Notes under the pieces: generated by a model
The model's database searches: none
What the model saw: the letters and a program-made list of their open reading frames with translations, nothing else
Told to the model about the DNA's origin: nothing
Position numbers and translations under genes: made by a program
Origin: Macropodus opercularis
Taxonomy: Eukaryota > Chordata > Actinopteri > Anabantiformes > Osphronemidae
Reading direction: 5' to 3'
DNA length: 64,000 nt
Assembly (NCBI GenBank): GCA_030770545.1
Contig: CM061107.1
Location: 8,334,001-8,398,000 of the forward strand
Part shown: positions 49,712 through 62,800 of the stretch, in pieces
How the letters are laid out: every line of letters starts with the position of its first letter
How positions within the stretch are numbered: the stretch's first letter is position 1

Positions 49712-52324
49712 ATGGCCTTTCAGTGTCAGCGTGACTGCTACATGAAAGAGGTACGAACTGTTAATTATAATAATCAGCTCCGAAGTTTCTAAAGGCACAA
49801 GAAAACTGGCCGAATGTACCATTCATTCACTGAGGTTGTTAGCATGTTAGCTAACAGTAGCGATGTCGATACAACGTTCGTGGAGGACAGCTCTTATAAC
49901 AGACCAGTGGTCGCCCAGTTCACTAGCTTCTAAAGGTTTTTATAGAATTGTACTTGTGTTGATTAAACAATGTTGTGACAACGCAACAAGACAGCAGCTC
50001 TGTCATTGCCAGAAAGTAACGTATTTGTAATCACGATGGTTAAAATACTCGGTTTCTACGATGTTATTATGTACAGTAATTGTGTTAATTTTGTATGCGC
50101 TTTAATGACATTTGTTTCTATTCCTAGTTTGCTACGTCTATAGTATCATGTTGTCCAGCTGAGCTCAAACAAGAAGTCAATGGAAAGAAAGAAACTTTCA
50201 AAGGTTTCAACGTGAAACTCCAAGACACCATCTTGTTTCCTGAGGGAGGTGGTCAAGTAAGCGGACACTTAAAAGCTTCTACTTAGGTTTCTAAATATTG
50301 TTTGAGTAATACTGTTTTTGTTTTGTACATTTGTGCTTTCCTTCAGCCAGATGACCACGGGCTGATTGGAGATGTCCCAGTTCTGAGGGTGACACGGCAG
50401 GGATCAGAAGCTGTACACTTTGTGACCTCACCTCTAGAGGTGGGTCAGGAGGTGCAGGTGAAGGTTGACTGGGAAAGAAGGTTTGACCACATGCAGCAAC
50501 ACTCAGGTGAGGCCCTCGAAACAAAGACAATGGGCGTTTGAAGATTTTCTGTTATAGTGTACACTAATTTTCTTTTTTGCTCTTAGGTCAACATTTGATC
50601 ACTGCACTAGCAGATGCAATGTTTGGATACAAGACCACATCCTGGTATATAATCCCTGCGCCATTTCGTTTCCCTTGAACCACAAGTACTTGTAGGTTTA
50701 TCCGTTTTCTTTTTTAGGGACCTGGGCCGTCAGAGAAGCACAATAGAACTGGATACGCCCTGTGTGAAACCTGCTCAACTGCAGGACCTGGAAGAAGCAG
50801 TAAATGAGAAGATCAGAGCTCGTATTCCTGTCATCGTCCAGCTTCTTTCTATAGATGACCCAGCTGTGGAAAAGGTACAATTATTGTATTTGCTGGTGTT
50901 AAAACCATGTATAAATGTGTATTGTACTATTAAGTTGTGCCTTAGCAATTAAGAACAAAATTGACCAGAAATGCAGATTCTGCAATTTTACACCATGCTG
51001 AATGTCCAATTTTTTGTGAGTTAGGTAAGAAGTCGAGGGCTGCCAGAGGACCATGCAGGGCCAGTTCGAATCATTGATATTGAAGGCATTGATGCCAATA
51101 TGTGCTGCGGAACCCATGTGTCGAACCTCAGCCATTTACAGGTACTTTATTTGTACATGGCATGTATTTGCTTAAGTGTTTGAGTGTGTATATTTATTTA
51201 TTAAGTACTAATAATTGGCTTGTGTTTATTTTAGGTAATAAAGCTACTTGGGACTGAAAAGGGAAAGAAAAACAAAACAAACCTGATCTTCCTGGCAGGA
51301 AACAGGGTACTGAAGTACGCAGAGAAAAGCTACAGCACAGAACGATCACTGGTGTCTCTACTGAAGTGAGTTCAAAGCCTGAATAACCATCAAAACATGA
51401 GTTAATGCATGTTAGTCACACATTCTGAAGTAATTGCATTGCTCTACAGAACTGGCCCTGACGATCACATTGAGTCAATTGACAAGCTGCAGAAATCAGT
51501 TAAGCTGTTGCAGAAAGTAAGATTTTATCCCTAATTTTTTTGATTATCGCTCATTGACTGCTTTGTGAGAGAAGCAGTCAATGAGTGATACTTGTTGCAA
51601 TTCCTGATAGTTGCCAGTAGATGTCACTGATTGAAACCTCTTGTAAATGACAAAGCCAACACATGGCACATTTTACACTAGTCACTAACATAAAAATGAC
51701 TTTGTCAGACCAACCTGAGCCTGCTACGAGACATGGCAGCCCTCATCGCCCAGAACTTCAACAATAGCTCCCAGAGAGGCAACTTTTTCAGCTTCCACAA
51801 GTAAGAAACCTTTAAGCTGAAGTTTTTTTTTTCTACCCTGTGTATTTTACAAACGGCCTCTTTCTCTTTCTACAGGAAAGAGGGCGACAATGAGTTCATG
51901 AATATCATTGCCAATGAAGTAAACACAGAGGTAAGGGCATGGCATGACCTGACCTACCCTTCTTCTTTTAGCAGCTTAACATATTAAGCCTTGTTTTGTC
52001 TGCTTTTAGGAAACGTTACTTTTTCTCACTGTTGGAGAGGAGAAGGGACCTGGTTTGTTTCTACTGGCTGGACCTAATGGAAGAGTCACTGAGATGGGAC
52101 CTCGGTAAATGATACGACCACATATTTGTGGCCTTTTCTATAATAAATAGTCGGTTGGTGTTGCATTACTCTCTGTGCTCTTCAGGGTGCTGGAGATGCT
52201 CCAAGGGAAAGGTGCAGGGAAGAATGGGCGTTTCCAAGGCAAAGCCAGCAGCTTGGCACGAAGAGATGAGGTGGAGGCTTTCCTGCGGGAGTACTGTAAA
52301 CATCACACCTCAGAAGAAGAATAA
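49712..52324 (+). CDS. aarsd1: AlaX-type alanyl-tRNA editing protein Aarsd1
   Basis: A stand-alone trans-editing enzyme that hydrolyses serine mischarged on tRNA-Ala, in the cytosol. Twelve coding exons, 412 aa, the same length as the human protein: 49712-49750, 50128-50256, 50347-50506, 50587-50644, 50718-50874, 51025-51141, 51235-51365, 51450-51516, 51709-51800, 51876-51930, 52010-52104, 52186-52324. The N-terminal OB-like part contains LFPEGGGQPDDHG. The zinc site is formed by the HxxxH of HMQQHSGQH (around residue 108) and the CxxxH of MCCGTHVSNLSHL (around residue 209). A C-terminal DHHA1-like region with GLFLLAGPNG and GRFQGKASSL follows. All zinc ligands are intact, so it should be active. 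It is tandem with ptges3l, and mammals make read-through transcripts across this pair. Confidence 0.97.
51545..51590. repeat. 19-bp inverted repeat in aarsd1 intron 8
   Basis: Arms of 19 bp (51545-51563 and 51572-51590) pair with a single mismatch (a G-U wobble as RNA) around an 8-nt loop TGTGAGAG. The inner 13 bp, TCATTGACTGCTT and AAGCAGTCAATGA, pair perfectly. No protein frame crosses it. It may be a solo MITE-like hairpin or a structured intronic RNA. Confidence 0.8.
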
Positions 52325-52664
52325 AGCAAACAGTGGTCCAGTCCAATTCGTTTTAGAATGAATTTACTCAAAGGAAAACTATTTTAGGGGCGAATAAGGG
52401 TGATCAACAGTAAAGACAATTTTAAGGAGCTGCTTGTTTAAGCAGCTGTAAATTGATATAAAATTGTATATAATGCAGTGTAAGATACAATATGCACTGT
52501 ACATAGGCCGTTTTCTTGTATTGAACTGTTCTTGTTCATTTCTGACTCGATTTGTTGAAACATAAAGCAAAAGTTTTTTCCCAGTAACCAACTCAGTTTG
52601 ATCTTCAAGGGCACCTCAGCCTGCACAGCAAGGTGCTATTTGTTATTACAAATCCATTTTCATC

Positions 52665-52670
52665 AATAAA
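52665..52670 (+). terminator. aarsd1: aarsd1 polyadenylation signal
   Basis: AATAAA about 340 bp after the stop in AT-rich 3' UTR. The next minus-strand signal, for the converging ferlin gene, lies only 20 bp further on. Confidence 0.6.
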
Positions 52671-52689
52671 GCAACTCCTTGAATAATTA

Positions 52690-52695
52690 TTTATT
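52690..52695 (-). terminator. myofl: Probable ferlin polyadenylation signal
   Basis: TTTATT on the plus strand is AATAAA on the minus strand, about 650 bp past the ferlin stop codon. It is the first canonical signal found in that direction, so the aarsd1 and ferlin transcripts would end almost at the same point. Confidence 0.5.
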
Positions 52696-52699
52696 TTAA

Positions 52700-53342
52700 A
52701 AGATTTGTGAAAATGTTACATACAAAGACTTAACAGTGTTTACTTGAGTATTGGTAAGTTTTCCTGTGGTTTTTGACAAGGTGCTGCGAGTCAACTCATA
52801 ACATGAGGTTTCTGTTGTGGAACCTTTCTATATGGAGTTTGCACATCTCCCTGTGGATTTGTCAGCATGGAACAATAAGAAAAATAGAAGCTGTTGTGCA
52901 TTGAAACCACTTACTAATAGAACATTTATGCAGCAGTGCAACGTATCGGTGATTCTATTTATGGACAGCGTGCGAAACCGTTGGAGATCATACAGCAATG
53001 TGCTATGACACACTCAGGACGCAGCATAATCACAAACAACAAACCCTGAAGAACTGGATAAACACCTTTGGAACACAGTGTCCTTAAAACTTGTAACAGG
53101 CCTGTTTGGATTGCGGTTTTCATTTTGTGCCCGGTCAGATACCAGTGATTAAGGTATTGGTTAGGTGACTTCAGATATCAACTTCCTGAACGTTTATCAG
53201 TGTGGAGTGATGGTAAAATATAATCATAGTGAAAATGACCCCTCCCCATTCATAAAACACTAGGCAGGAAAATAAGACGATAGGGTTCCTGTGATTGTGT
53301 GGACGGCGTCTGTCACAGTTCCACTGCTCATCCACTGTAGGG
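52700..53342 (-). other. myofl: Ferlin 3' UTR
   Basis: Non-coding sequence between the ferlin stop codon and its likely poly(A) signal. Small open frames on both strands (52817-53013) have no recognisable similarity. Confidence 0.5.
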
Positions 53343-53872
53343 TTACTGTAGAGGTTTCACTATCTTCATTGAAATGTAGTTCTGCAAAAAACAAATAATT
53401 ACCTGACACACAATCTTCAGCCACACTAAGAATGCAAAGCGTTTAAACATGAGTGATGTCATGAGAATTATAAAACCAATATTATTCAGTGTCACTCTCC
53501 TCACCGGTAATGAGTACAGCAGGATGGCAACAAAGAGAACCACTATGATGAGGATGATGAGGCCAATGAAGAGGCACCTGAACCTCTTCCATACAATGAA
53601 CTTCATGGTCTTGCATGGGTTGGTGAACCAGAAGAAGGATGTTTCTGGCCGTCTGAGGGTTGTGAAGAATGGAAGACAGAATGTGCATGTTCATTCCAGC
53701 TCATCATCATCTTTTTATGACACTCCCATCTGAAAATAGTCGATTGTGCTGTGGGTTCTTACTTGGGAGGGTCCAGTTTGGGGTTCATGTTGGGCTCTTC
53801 CCTGCCTTTTCCTGCAGGCCTCTCGTCAGCTTCGGTCTCATTTACAATCTCCAGTGTCATCTCCACTTTGCC
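53343..53872 (-). other. myofl: Ferlin segment: C-terminal linker and membrane anchor
   Basis: Exons 53763-53872, 53505-53652 and 53343-53381. ERPAGKGREEPNMNPKLD is followed by SFFWFTNPCKTMKFIVWKR, a strongly hydrophobic stretch of about 22 residues (IGLIILIIVVLFVAILLYSL) and a short tail NYISMKIVKPLQ. This is a type II tail anchor with the bulk of the protein cytoplasmic. Confidence 0.92.
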
Positions 53873-56800
53873 CTAAAACGCCACATGTACACAATGAGCA
53901 CAACCTCACATCACCATTATCTATGGTCACCTTGGAATGTTCAGAGATCTGCAGGTCACATACACCAAGGACCTTCTTCCCGTTCTGTTCTATAGAACAG
54001 GGCCACCAGCCTCTGACTGACTGCTGAATAAACAGAGACTTTGCGTGATCCATCTTGTGTGGAGCTCCAATTTCCAGAACATCCATCATACTGAGAGAAC
54101 ACTTCTCTGGAGTCTTAGCAGGAGCAACAAGGTTACGCAAATCCAGCTCCACTGTGCCTGTGATAAGAGTGTATCAGGTTATAGATACAGCATTTATAAC
54201 ATGTCTCATCTTGGGTAAAGTAGCAGTTTTACCAAGGTAATCATCCAGTGAGAATTTGTCATTATCCCATATCTGTATAATCAACTTGGGGGGAATCCTG
54301 AACTCAGTTTTGTCAAGGCTCCAAAAGTGTTCCTGTTGTAAAAAAAAAACAAAAACATGCTTTAGACTATAAAATATCTGTGCAGAATTTAAATGCTACG
54401 TATTTATTTAGTCTTTTTTTAAGCCAGACAATTCTCACCTTCTTGGACACAAGGCAGAGTTGTTCGGCCGGCAGGTACTCGAAACCAAAGACGAACCTCC
54501 AGTTAAAGTTGCCGTCTCCGTCCAGAGACCTGTAGTGGACGTCGGTCTTCTGCTTGTCCTCCTCCATTCCTGGCATCCAGCTGACACACGCAGGAGGCAA
54601 CAGGTTTGATCATTCACTGCTCATTCAGAGGAACACTGTCCTAGTTTAGCCTCTAAACTAGAAAACACTTCATTGTTTGTTTTAAATCCACAGTAACTAA
54701 TTCAATTTAAAAGAAAATGCTGCTTAAAATGACGAAATGGTTGTCGATGAAAAAGAAACATGTAAAAACTCTACATGCGGTTTATTGATTACAGATTAAA
54801 GTCAAGCCTACCCCTTGATATAGATGTCACTCATGTGCTCTCCAGTGATGCTGGTCTCATCTAAAATGACATCAGTGGTGTTCCAGATGACAGCACGGAG
54901 GAAATACCTGAACATTCAAACACAGCAGGTGTTAAATGGCTGATGTGGCCAGTGATGAAGAGCAGCGCAGCACTCACTTCTTAGCCTTGCGTGGTGTGAT
55001 GTCAAAGGGAGGTCCAGGGATGCCGACGCTTTTGGGGAAAACGTCCACCCACATCTGAAGCTTTCCCTAAATCAATGCACAGGTTACTCAGACCCAGGGC
55101 TCAGTCAGGGTGGATGTGCACATGCACCGTGTGTGAGGCACCAACCTGAGAGAGGTTGGGCTGGAAGGTGCTGTAAAGGGTCCTGGTCTCCACGTGTTCT
55201 GGGACAAGTCCTTGCGTTCGGAGCACGTGCAGACTGAGCCGTTCTACAGGTGGACCCAAGTGCTGATGGATTTCCTTGTTGTCCTCTGGATTACAAACAT
55301 GTTAGAACGTCATTAGAATCAGGTTATTTAAAAGCACATTTCTCATTTACACACTCAAACCATGGCAATTACCAAACTGAGCCAGCGTGTACTCTCTGCC
55401 ATTGAAAGTGAGAGATGTGCCGTTGTCTTCGGTCTTGGGCTTGGACAGGCCTTTAAGACGAGCCAGGTTCTCCAGGATTTGAGAAGGTTTGAGCTGGTCT
55501 CGCCACTGATTGATACCAGAACTAAAATACAAAGAGAAACCCCAGTACAGACTCTGATGGTAGATTATTTTGGAGGCATTTCTTGACATTTTCACCCTGT
55601 GCTCACATGCAGTATGTTTGTGGGAGGCCACAGTAGGAGTTGTATCGCGACAGCATGCGGTTCTCCAGGTCAATCACCGTGTCGCCGACCTTCTCGTCAC
55701 GAGTGAGGAGGTCATAGTCATAGACTGAAATCTTTAGGTCCTTGTCCTGGGGCAGGAAACACGTCATCTCAAACATCCTGAGCAAAACAGTGGTGTTAAA
55801 CTAGAAGGTGCCATTGATTTTGAATTTACGGTTTAAATGTGCCCATTCATTAAAAGTACCTTCCAAATACAGGATCGAGGGTGTTGGGTATGTAATGATC
55901 CCGGTCATCAATCGTATTCTTTCCCAGCGTTATTTTTACGTATGGATCACACTACGCAGGAACGAGAAAGTGCGTTAAAACGCTGCTGTGCGGAAATACA
56001 CTGCGTTTATTGCTAGTTATACAAATGAATCCTCACTTTGCCGTTATTGTCTTTGGGCTGCAGGTCTATGCCCCTGACCACAAAAATCCTGACCAGACAC
56101 TCCTGGGGTCCACTGTCTGGCAGCTCTCTGAACTGCTGTGGAGGAGCAGGGATACCCGGGTCATCAGGCAGAGGGTACACCTTGAATGAACCCTAGAAAG
56201 AAATGGCGACACAGAAGTGATCATCTCTTTCTTGCTGTGTGTGTAATCGAGTGTTAATGTGCCGAATCACGTGCCGCTACCTTGAACTCGCCAACCACAG
56301 TGGGGTCTTCATCGCCGTTTGCATTCTTCCCTCCAAACAGTTTAAAGGTGTGGCAGAAGTCAGTCAGGCCTTTGAAGTCTGGGACATCCTCCAGCTCACA
56401 CTCATAAACCTGAAGATTCACATCCAAGTCAGAGGAGAAACACCTGGGCAGTGTTTCACCGTGGAAGGAAATGACGCCGACTTACTTTGAGGGTGTCATA
56501 TCCTTTCTTCACGTAAGGGCCACATTTCTCCAAGTCTCCGGTTGACGCGTAGAATTTGCTCCACCAATCAATAGTCTCTTTCTCCTGATGGTTAAGTTGC
56601 ACAATTGTCATTTTGGTGTGAATATGAATGTGTCATATGTGAAATTCTCTGCATTGGTCATTATGTGATCTGTACGTACTCTCACCTTCTCTACATGCTT
56701 TGGAGAAGAGGGAGAGTGTGACACAAAACAAAGAACAAGTCATTAAGTGCATCAACATACAGCAATAACAAATGCAAATCGCACATTTACTGAGAAGACA

Positions 56801-59800
56801 GTGAAATGATGATGGACAAAAATATGAAAACAGTGGTGTGACAATGGTAAGAAGCATTTTTTTTTTAAAATTTAGAAATCTTGCTTTAAGCAGAAAATTG
56901 TGAACATTGCTAGAAGCCAACAGTAAAAAGCTCCAGAGACGTTTGAGGTCTGGTTTGATCTAAATGCCAAGTTATGCCCCTGATGCGGAAAATGAAGTGT
57001 GCTTAATGAATTAGTTTGTATGAGAAATGTACAGTCAGTCATTGGGAAAATGTCCACATAAAAGAAACTCAGTGTCATGTCATGAGATGTTTGCCAAGCT
57101 TGTTGGATTAGATGATCTCAGCCCTACAGTATCATTGGTACCCAGCCTGAGAATGAGAAAGCTACAGTAAACCATCATACATACAAAGTAGGAGGCAGGC
57201 GATGCCATTTTGTTGACAGCAGCTGACATGCTGTACATGAACTGTAAGCCAGAGTAATAACATCTGTCAAATTTGACCAGAGTCAAATTTGGAACTTTTT
57301 AGTGAACAGAGGACAGAACAGAAAATGTTGTGTAGCAATGTGTTCACCTTGGCTTCTAGCAGGGGCCTCGACTCCTCCATGGTTATAGAGACATGTTTGA
57401 CGGGGGCAGCCATCATCAGAGCCACTGTCAGAGATGAGAGCACAACATTAGGACAGGTTCTCCCCACGTTCATGTCTATGCTCTTTTGTTTTCTGTCCTT
57501 ACTTTTCGAAGACATTGCTCCCTCTGCGGTGATGACATATGGGTCACACCTGTACTCCTCTACAGAGGGGATCGTGCACTGGCCCACCACAGGCTTCCTG
57601 CCAAACGGACGGTGGTCGATCACCTTCAGCACAATAGGGGGTGTGTACATTTCCTCCTTTGGAAGCAGCTGGATGCAGGGTATAAACAAAACAGTAAAAA
57701 TGTTAAGCTACATTATGTAAATAGTCATTTGTATAACTAACCTATTTGTACTAGTCTGGTATATATTTATTTATTTCCAGATCATATAATTTACAGTAAC
57801 TATTCCAGATTATTGTTTACTTAATTTCTACATGCACCCTGGAGTGTGTGCACGTATGCCATTACCACTCTGATGAAGAGCACAGAGCTGGGGAAGTTGG
57901 GGCTCTTTTTCATGTTCTTGATGACGACCGACTCCACCCTCTGGCCTCCACACTCCACCACGAGGCTGGGTGACGATACTGCAGCCAGCTGGTACGGCTT
58001 CATGTTCCTCAAGCCCCATGCTAGAATCTGAACGCAGCGGACACGCCCAGCGTGTAAGAAACGCTATCTACGTGAATTCAGAGCGACTGCGTGTCCACAA
58101 TCGGTTTTACCTCCACAGCCGTGAGCTGCACCACGGGCCGGATTCCCTGAGGAACCATGAAGATGTTCTCTGCTCTCTTTGGGGGACTCAGGGGAAGATC
58201 AGTCTTCCCCGACTACAAACACAGAGACGGGAACTCAAGCTTATCTTTACGTTTTTAGCAGTAACTTTTCATTTAATCAGACTCACCCAACTGACAATTG
58301 CTCGAATAAAAGTCACCGGGTTCTTAAAGAAGCCCTTTAAACATCTAATTTTTTCCTCAATCTGCATCATTGCTTTGGCAATTTGATACAACAAACTGAG
58401 CATATTAAACTTTTAATCAAACTCCATCTTCACTAGTATTCAAATTCATAGAAAGTCCATCTATGATGATTTAAATACTATGGTGTCACACGCACAGCTA
58501 CTGACCTCTTTAAGGATGAGTTCAGCAGCCACCAGTGCCTCGCCAGCCTTGTGACCTTTTTGGATGATGGGATGCCACAAGAGTTTAGGTGTTTCGCCTG
58601 TGCTTGGAGTCAACTTCACCAGGGGGGTGTACACAGTGCGGCCCAGCAGCTCATCCTTTCCCTGTGCACAGGATTAGAAAGTTATATTAACCGATACTGA
58701 AGTGTGAGTATCTGACCTAAGCACAACAACAACATTTGCTGCTTTGTTAAAAACCTACCACTTGGTCACTGTCGTAGAACTCCACCACAACGTTAGGGGG
58801 TCGGCTAGCGACATACTGCGGCTCTCCGTAAATCTCTATGTCATTAAAGATCAGAGTTTGGTCCCAGGTGGGATTCAGTGTTGCCCGCAGTGTCTCCGTT
58901 GTCTTGCTAACGTGCAGGAAGGAGACGTGAGCGTATGGATCTGTGAAGGGAAAAATAAAATGACACAATACTGACATTATGACATGAATTTCATGAGATG
59001 TCTGACTACTAAGTCAAATCTTACCAGAAAAGCTATCGTTGTCCATAGCCGTCATGTTACGTGCCTGATAGATGTAGACACGAAGATGGTACCTGTAAGA
59101 CTCTAGAAACAAAAATGAGACGACGTTACGACGTGTCCGTTCATCTTTTCATAACTCTGTTCTTTATGCCACTCACTGGTAAAAGTGCAAGACACAGTGG
59201 GAGTGTTGGCACCAAACATCTTCGTGGAATCTTCCTTTGAGCCTTTCTCTTTCTCCTCGGTATCGACACCCTGGGAGGCAAACCAAGCAGACTCACTGCA
59301 ACTGCTTCCTACGTATTCAGGGACATGTATGGACTGTTTTGTTTCTTTGGGAAACTCGATCTCGCTCGAATAGTTGAACTTACCAGTGCCCCCTCTAGTT
59401 GAAAGATGGCACAGGATCCAAGGCGGTCTCCTGGTGCCATCTTTCGCCTCCAGCGTCTACGACGAAACGTATCCGATGAGCGTTCCATTCTGTGGAACTT
59501 CCAGCCAATCAGTGACGAAAACTCCCATCCCTCAGGGTCACCTTGATTCCGCCTCTGTGTGCGAGGATAAACATACCATGTCATCATTTTAAACCTTCAA
59601 CATATATCTTCTATTTGTTTTTGTGCTGACCTCCGCAGGTATTCCTGCAGGGACAGCGCCTCGCTTGCGCGGTCGAACCACCCTTCTCCTGCGGTGAACG
59701 TGGTACATCTTCTCTGCAGGGACCCAGGCCTGAGGTTTGTCATTGGGGGGTATGGTCACTCCATACTCCCAGCCTGGAATGCAAACGCACACGAAATCAC

Positions 59801-62800
59801 AACACGTGTTTGATTTAAGTTAACTTTGGAAGCTCTATTATAATGTGATTGAGGCCAGGGAGAGAATCAGAGCCATGGAAAAATTACATACAATAGCAAA
59901 AAACATTCTTTCTAGTCGTGGTGAGTATTTCACCTTGATCGTCTACGGCTCTGTTGACATCCACAGTCCACTCGTCCTCCCAGGTCCAACCTAGAGGACA
60001 ATCGAACTCTCCAGGGCTGCGGCTTTTCTCCCCATTCTGCACAAGACAAAAATCTCACAAATTAACTTTGTGCAAATTTTATTTTTGTAAAGATGCCATT
60101 TCACAAGAATCACTGTGTGAAAGCATCTCAGGAGACGCACTGTCATAACAACGGTTATGATAACAGTGACGCATTAACCATAACGTTAAAACCTGCATCC
60201 TCATCATTTGAATTTGACTGCACACTTCTCACCACGTCGGTGTACGGCTCAGACGCAGGTTTCCACTCTCCACCGGGGAAGCGAGTCTCGTTCTGGTACA
60301 CCTCATCCATGAACTCAGTGTGCCCCGCATCCGCTTCCGTTAGCAGGCTAAAACAAATCAAAACAGAGCTATGTGACGCACCAAACCGAAAACATGTTGG
60401 CGCATGAAAGCATACTGCAGAGGGCTTGTGTCTTTTAATTTTCACCTACCAAAATGTTTATTGTAGTGACTATTCCTAAAATTGTTAACAAGGAAAACTA
60501 GACTATTTTTAATGTTTTGTTTTAGGACTGAAGGGCAGATTAAAAGGGTAAATCCTGATGATGCCGTCTGGTACAAGGCATGAGAGGAACGTAAACTATA
60601 AGAAGTAGGAGTAGACCTCATGAATTGGTCAAGTAGATACTGGCTACAAGTCATACTCACCCTTTCTCTGGGTCAATGAACCAGTCGCCCTCCCACTCCC
60701 ATCCTCTGGGAGGCATGAAGTACTCCTGCTTCAGCTTCAGTTTGCCCCTAACATCCGAGTATTTGTGGCGACCCACCAGGCCCGTTGTCCCCCACTTCCC
60801 AAACATCTTGGCCTGGTTCTCGTACTGTTATGCACATGAAAAGATGGTTTTCCTTCAGGAGATACTGTACAAATCCATGCTGTGTTGTGACGAATACATT
60901 TCTCATCAACATACCAGCTCAGCAAACACATTGAAGTTTCCCTCAGAGAAGGAGTTGAACTTTTTCTCATGTGCAGAGAGACCCAGCCACATGTTGACTC
61001 TGATCTGAACCGGCACTTTTAAGCCCTTGTTTTTATCCATGGGGTACTGAGGGGGAGGAAGCACAGGCCGTGAGAATTAATCCTTGAGGCGAGTCGAGGG
61101 CAGTGTGTCCCAGTGAGTCCTGAGCTGTTCAGACTGCATCCATCAGGCACTTGACACCAGATGTGTACCTTTAAAAAGACCGTCTGTGTCTTGCCACAGT
61201 GTCGACCACAGGCCTGCTCACTGTGCGTGGAGAACAGGATCTGGTGAGCAGGGATACGAGCGTAGGCTACCCTCTTCTCACCCCGCAGCATCCAGATGAT
61301 GACATCAGGCATGCTGTTCTGGGGCTGGACCAATTAAAACGAGAACGTGATTAGCATGGTGTCCAATGAGAATGTGCCAAATCCACGACACATATCGTGA
61401 GGAGATCTTCACTTACCTCCTCAGCCAGCTGTTCAAGTTTGTCTTCCCAGTCCTCTATTTCAGACAAAGTCTCGCTGATCTCTGCGGCCTCCTCTCTCAT
61501 GCGCCTGGCTCCTTCCTTGATGGTGGTCAGAGCACTGTCACGCAGATGCTTGAGCTGCATGTCCAGTGCTGTCAGATTAGCGGAGGTGTCCAGCTGAGGT
61601 GTTGGGAAGCTAAGAGAGACAGCACACGGCTCGGCACTGAATTCACTTCGCTTGTTAACGGGTGCGATTCAAAACATCTCCAACTCGTTATCCCATGACG
61701 CGTAGACAAGACATAGGATCATGCAAGATTTTCCAGCAACGTCTCCGTTTACCTTTCTATGTCTTCAATCAGCTGATTGAGCAACTTCAGCCACACCTCA
61801 GCTAGTTGGTTGTCGGAGACTTTAGCCAAGATGGCAGTTTTAAAGGCCTCCAGGTTGGATTGCTGCAATAACAGCAAAACATGGGTGAGGCTTGCACAAA
61901 CGCAGACTCTCATGCTGGCACATGTAGACACTTGTTGCAAGCAACAGTGGCCTTAGAGGCAGGCTTTATCAGAGGAGAGCACAGTATTACCAGATGTTGA
62001 GTAATGTAGAGGATGATGTTGACTGTATCCAGACGATGGCTGATGTCCTCCCAGAAGGAATTAACCACAACCACCGGCTTACTGTCTGCCCAGGGCAGGT
62101 AGTAGTAGTGGTTACCTAGACACATTAGATATAAACTCTGGATGAGAAAGTTTTACAACATGTGTGTTTATCTTGGAGACGGCAGCTTCCTCACTCACCA
62201 TCAAACACAGCACAGTTATACTGAGTAGTGGATGCCAATGGTTTGCAGGTGTTATCCAGTTTGTTGCCATAGTTACCGATGCTGACCTCAAACTGGATTG
62301 GTTCTCCGGGTTCCTGAATCATGGAGGCGCTGTAGAAGACGGCGCACAGACAGTACTTTCTCCTCCTCTGGTACTTCTGATGTAGGGAAGGATAATATAA
62401 TGCAGATCGTAAATCACACCTAGACATTCAATAGCTGCAAAGTATTTTTTTTCTTATCAGCAACTGATAGATAATCACAGTACTGTACCTGCACCACCAG
62501 GATGTCATCACTGCTGATACTGTCTACTGTTTTATCCAGTTTCTCATCCAGCTTGGTGGTCAGCTGAACCAGGATCCTGCCCCTGTATGCCACTCCCTCC
62601 CCCTGCCAGATACCAACACATCCATCTGAAATACTGACCAGAGACGAATGTGCAGTATAAACTGTACTCCTAATGTTTACGCTACCTTGCCATAGTTGAG
62701 ATCCTCATACGGGTCTGGAAGGCCAGTAAATTCTCTGGGGCTGCCATAGAGGTTGATATAGCAGGGGCCAAAGACGGGGAGAAAGCCCACCTCAGACTCT

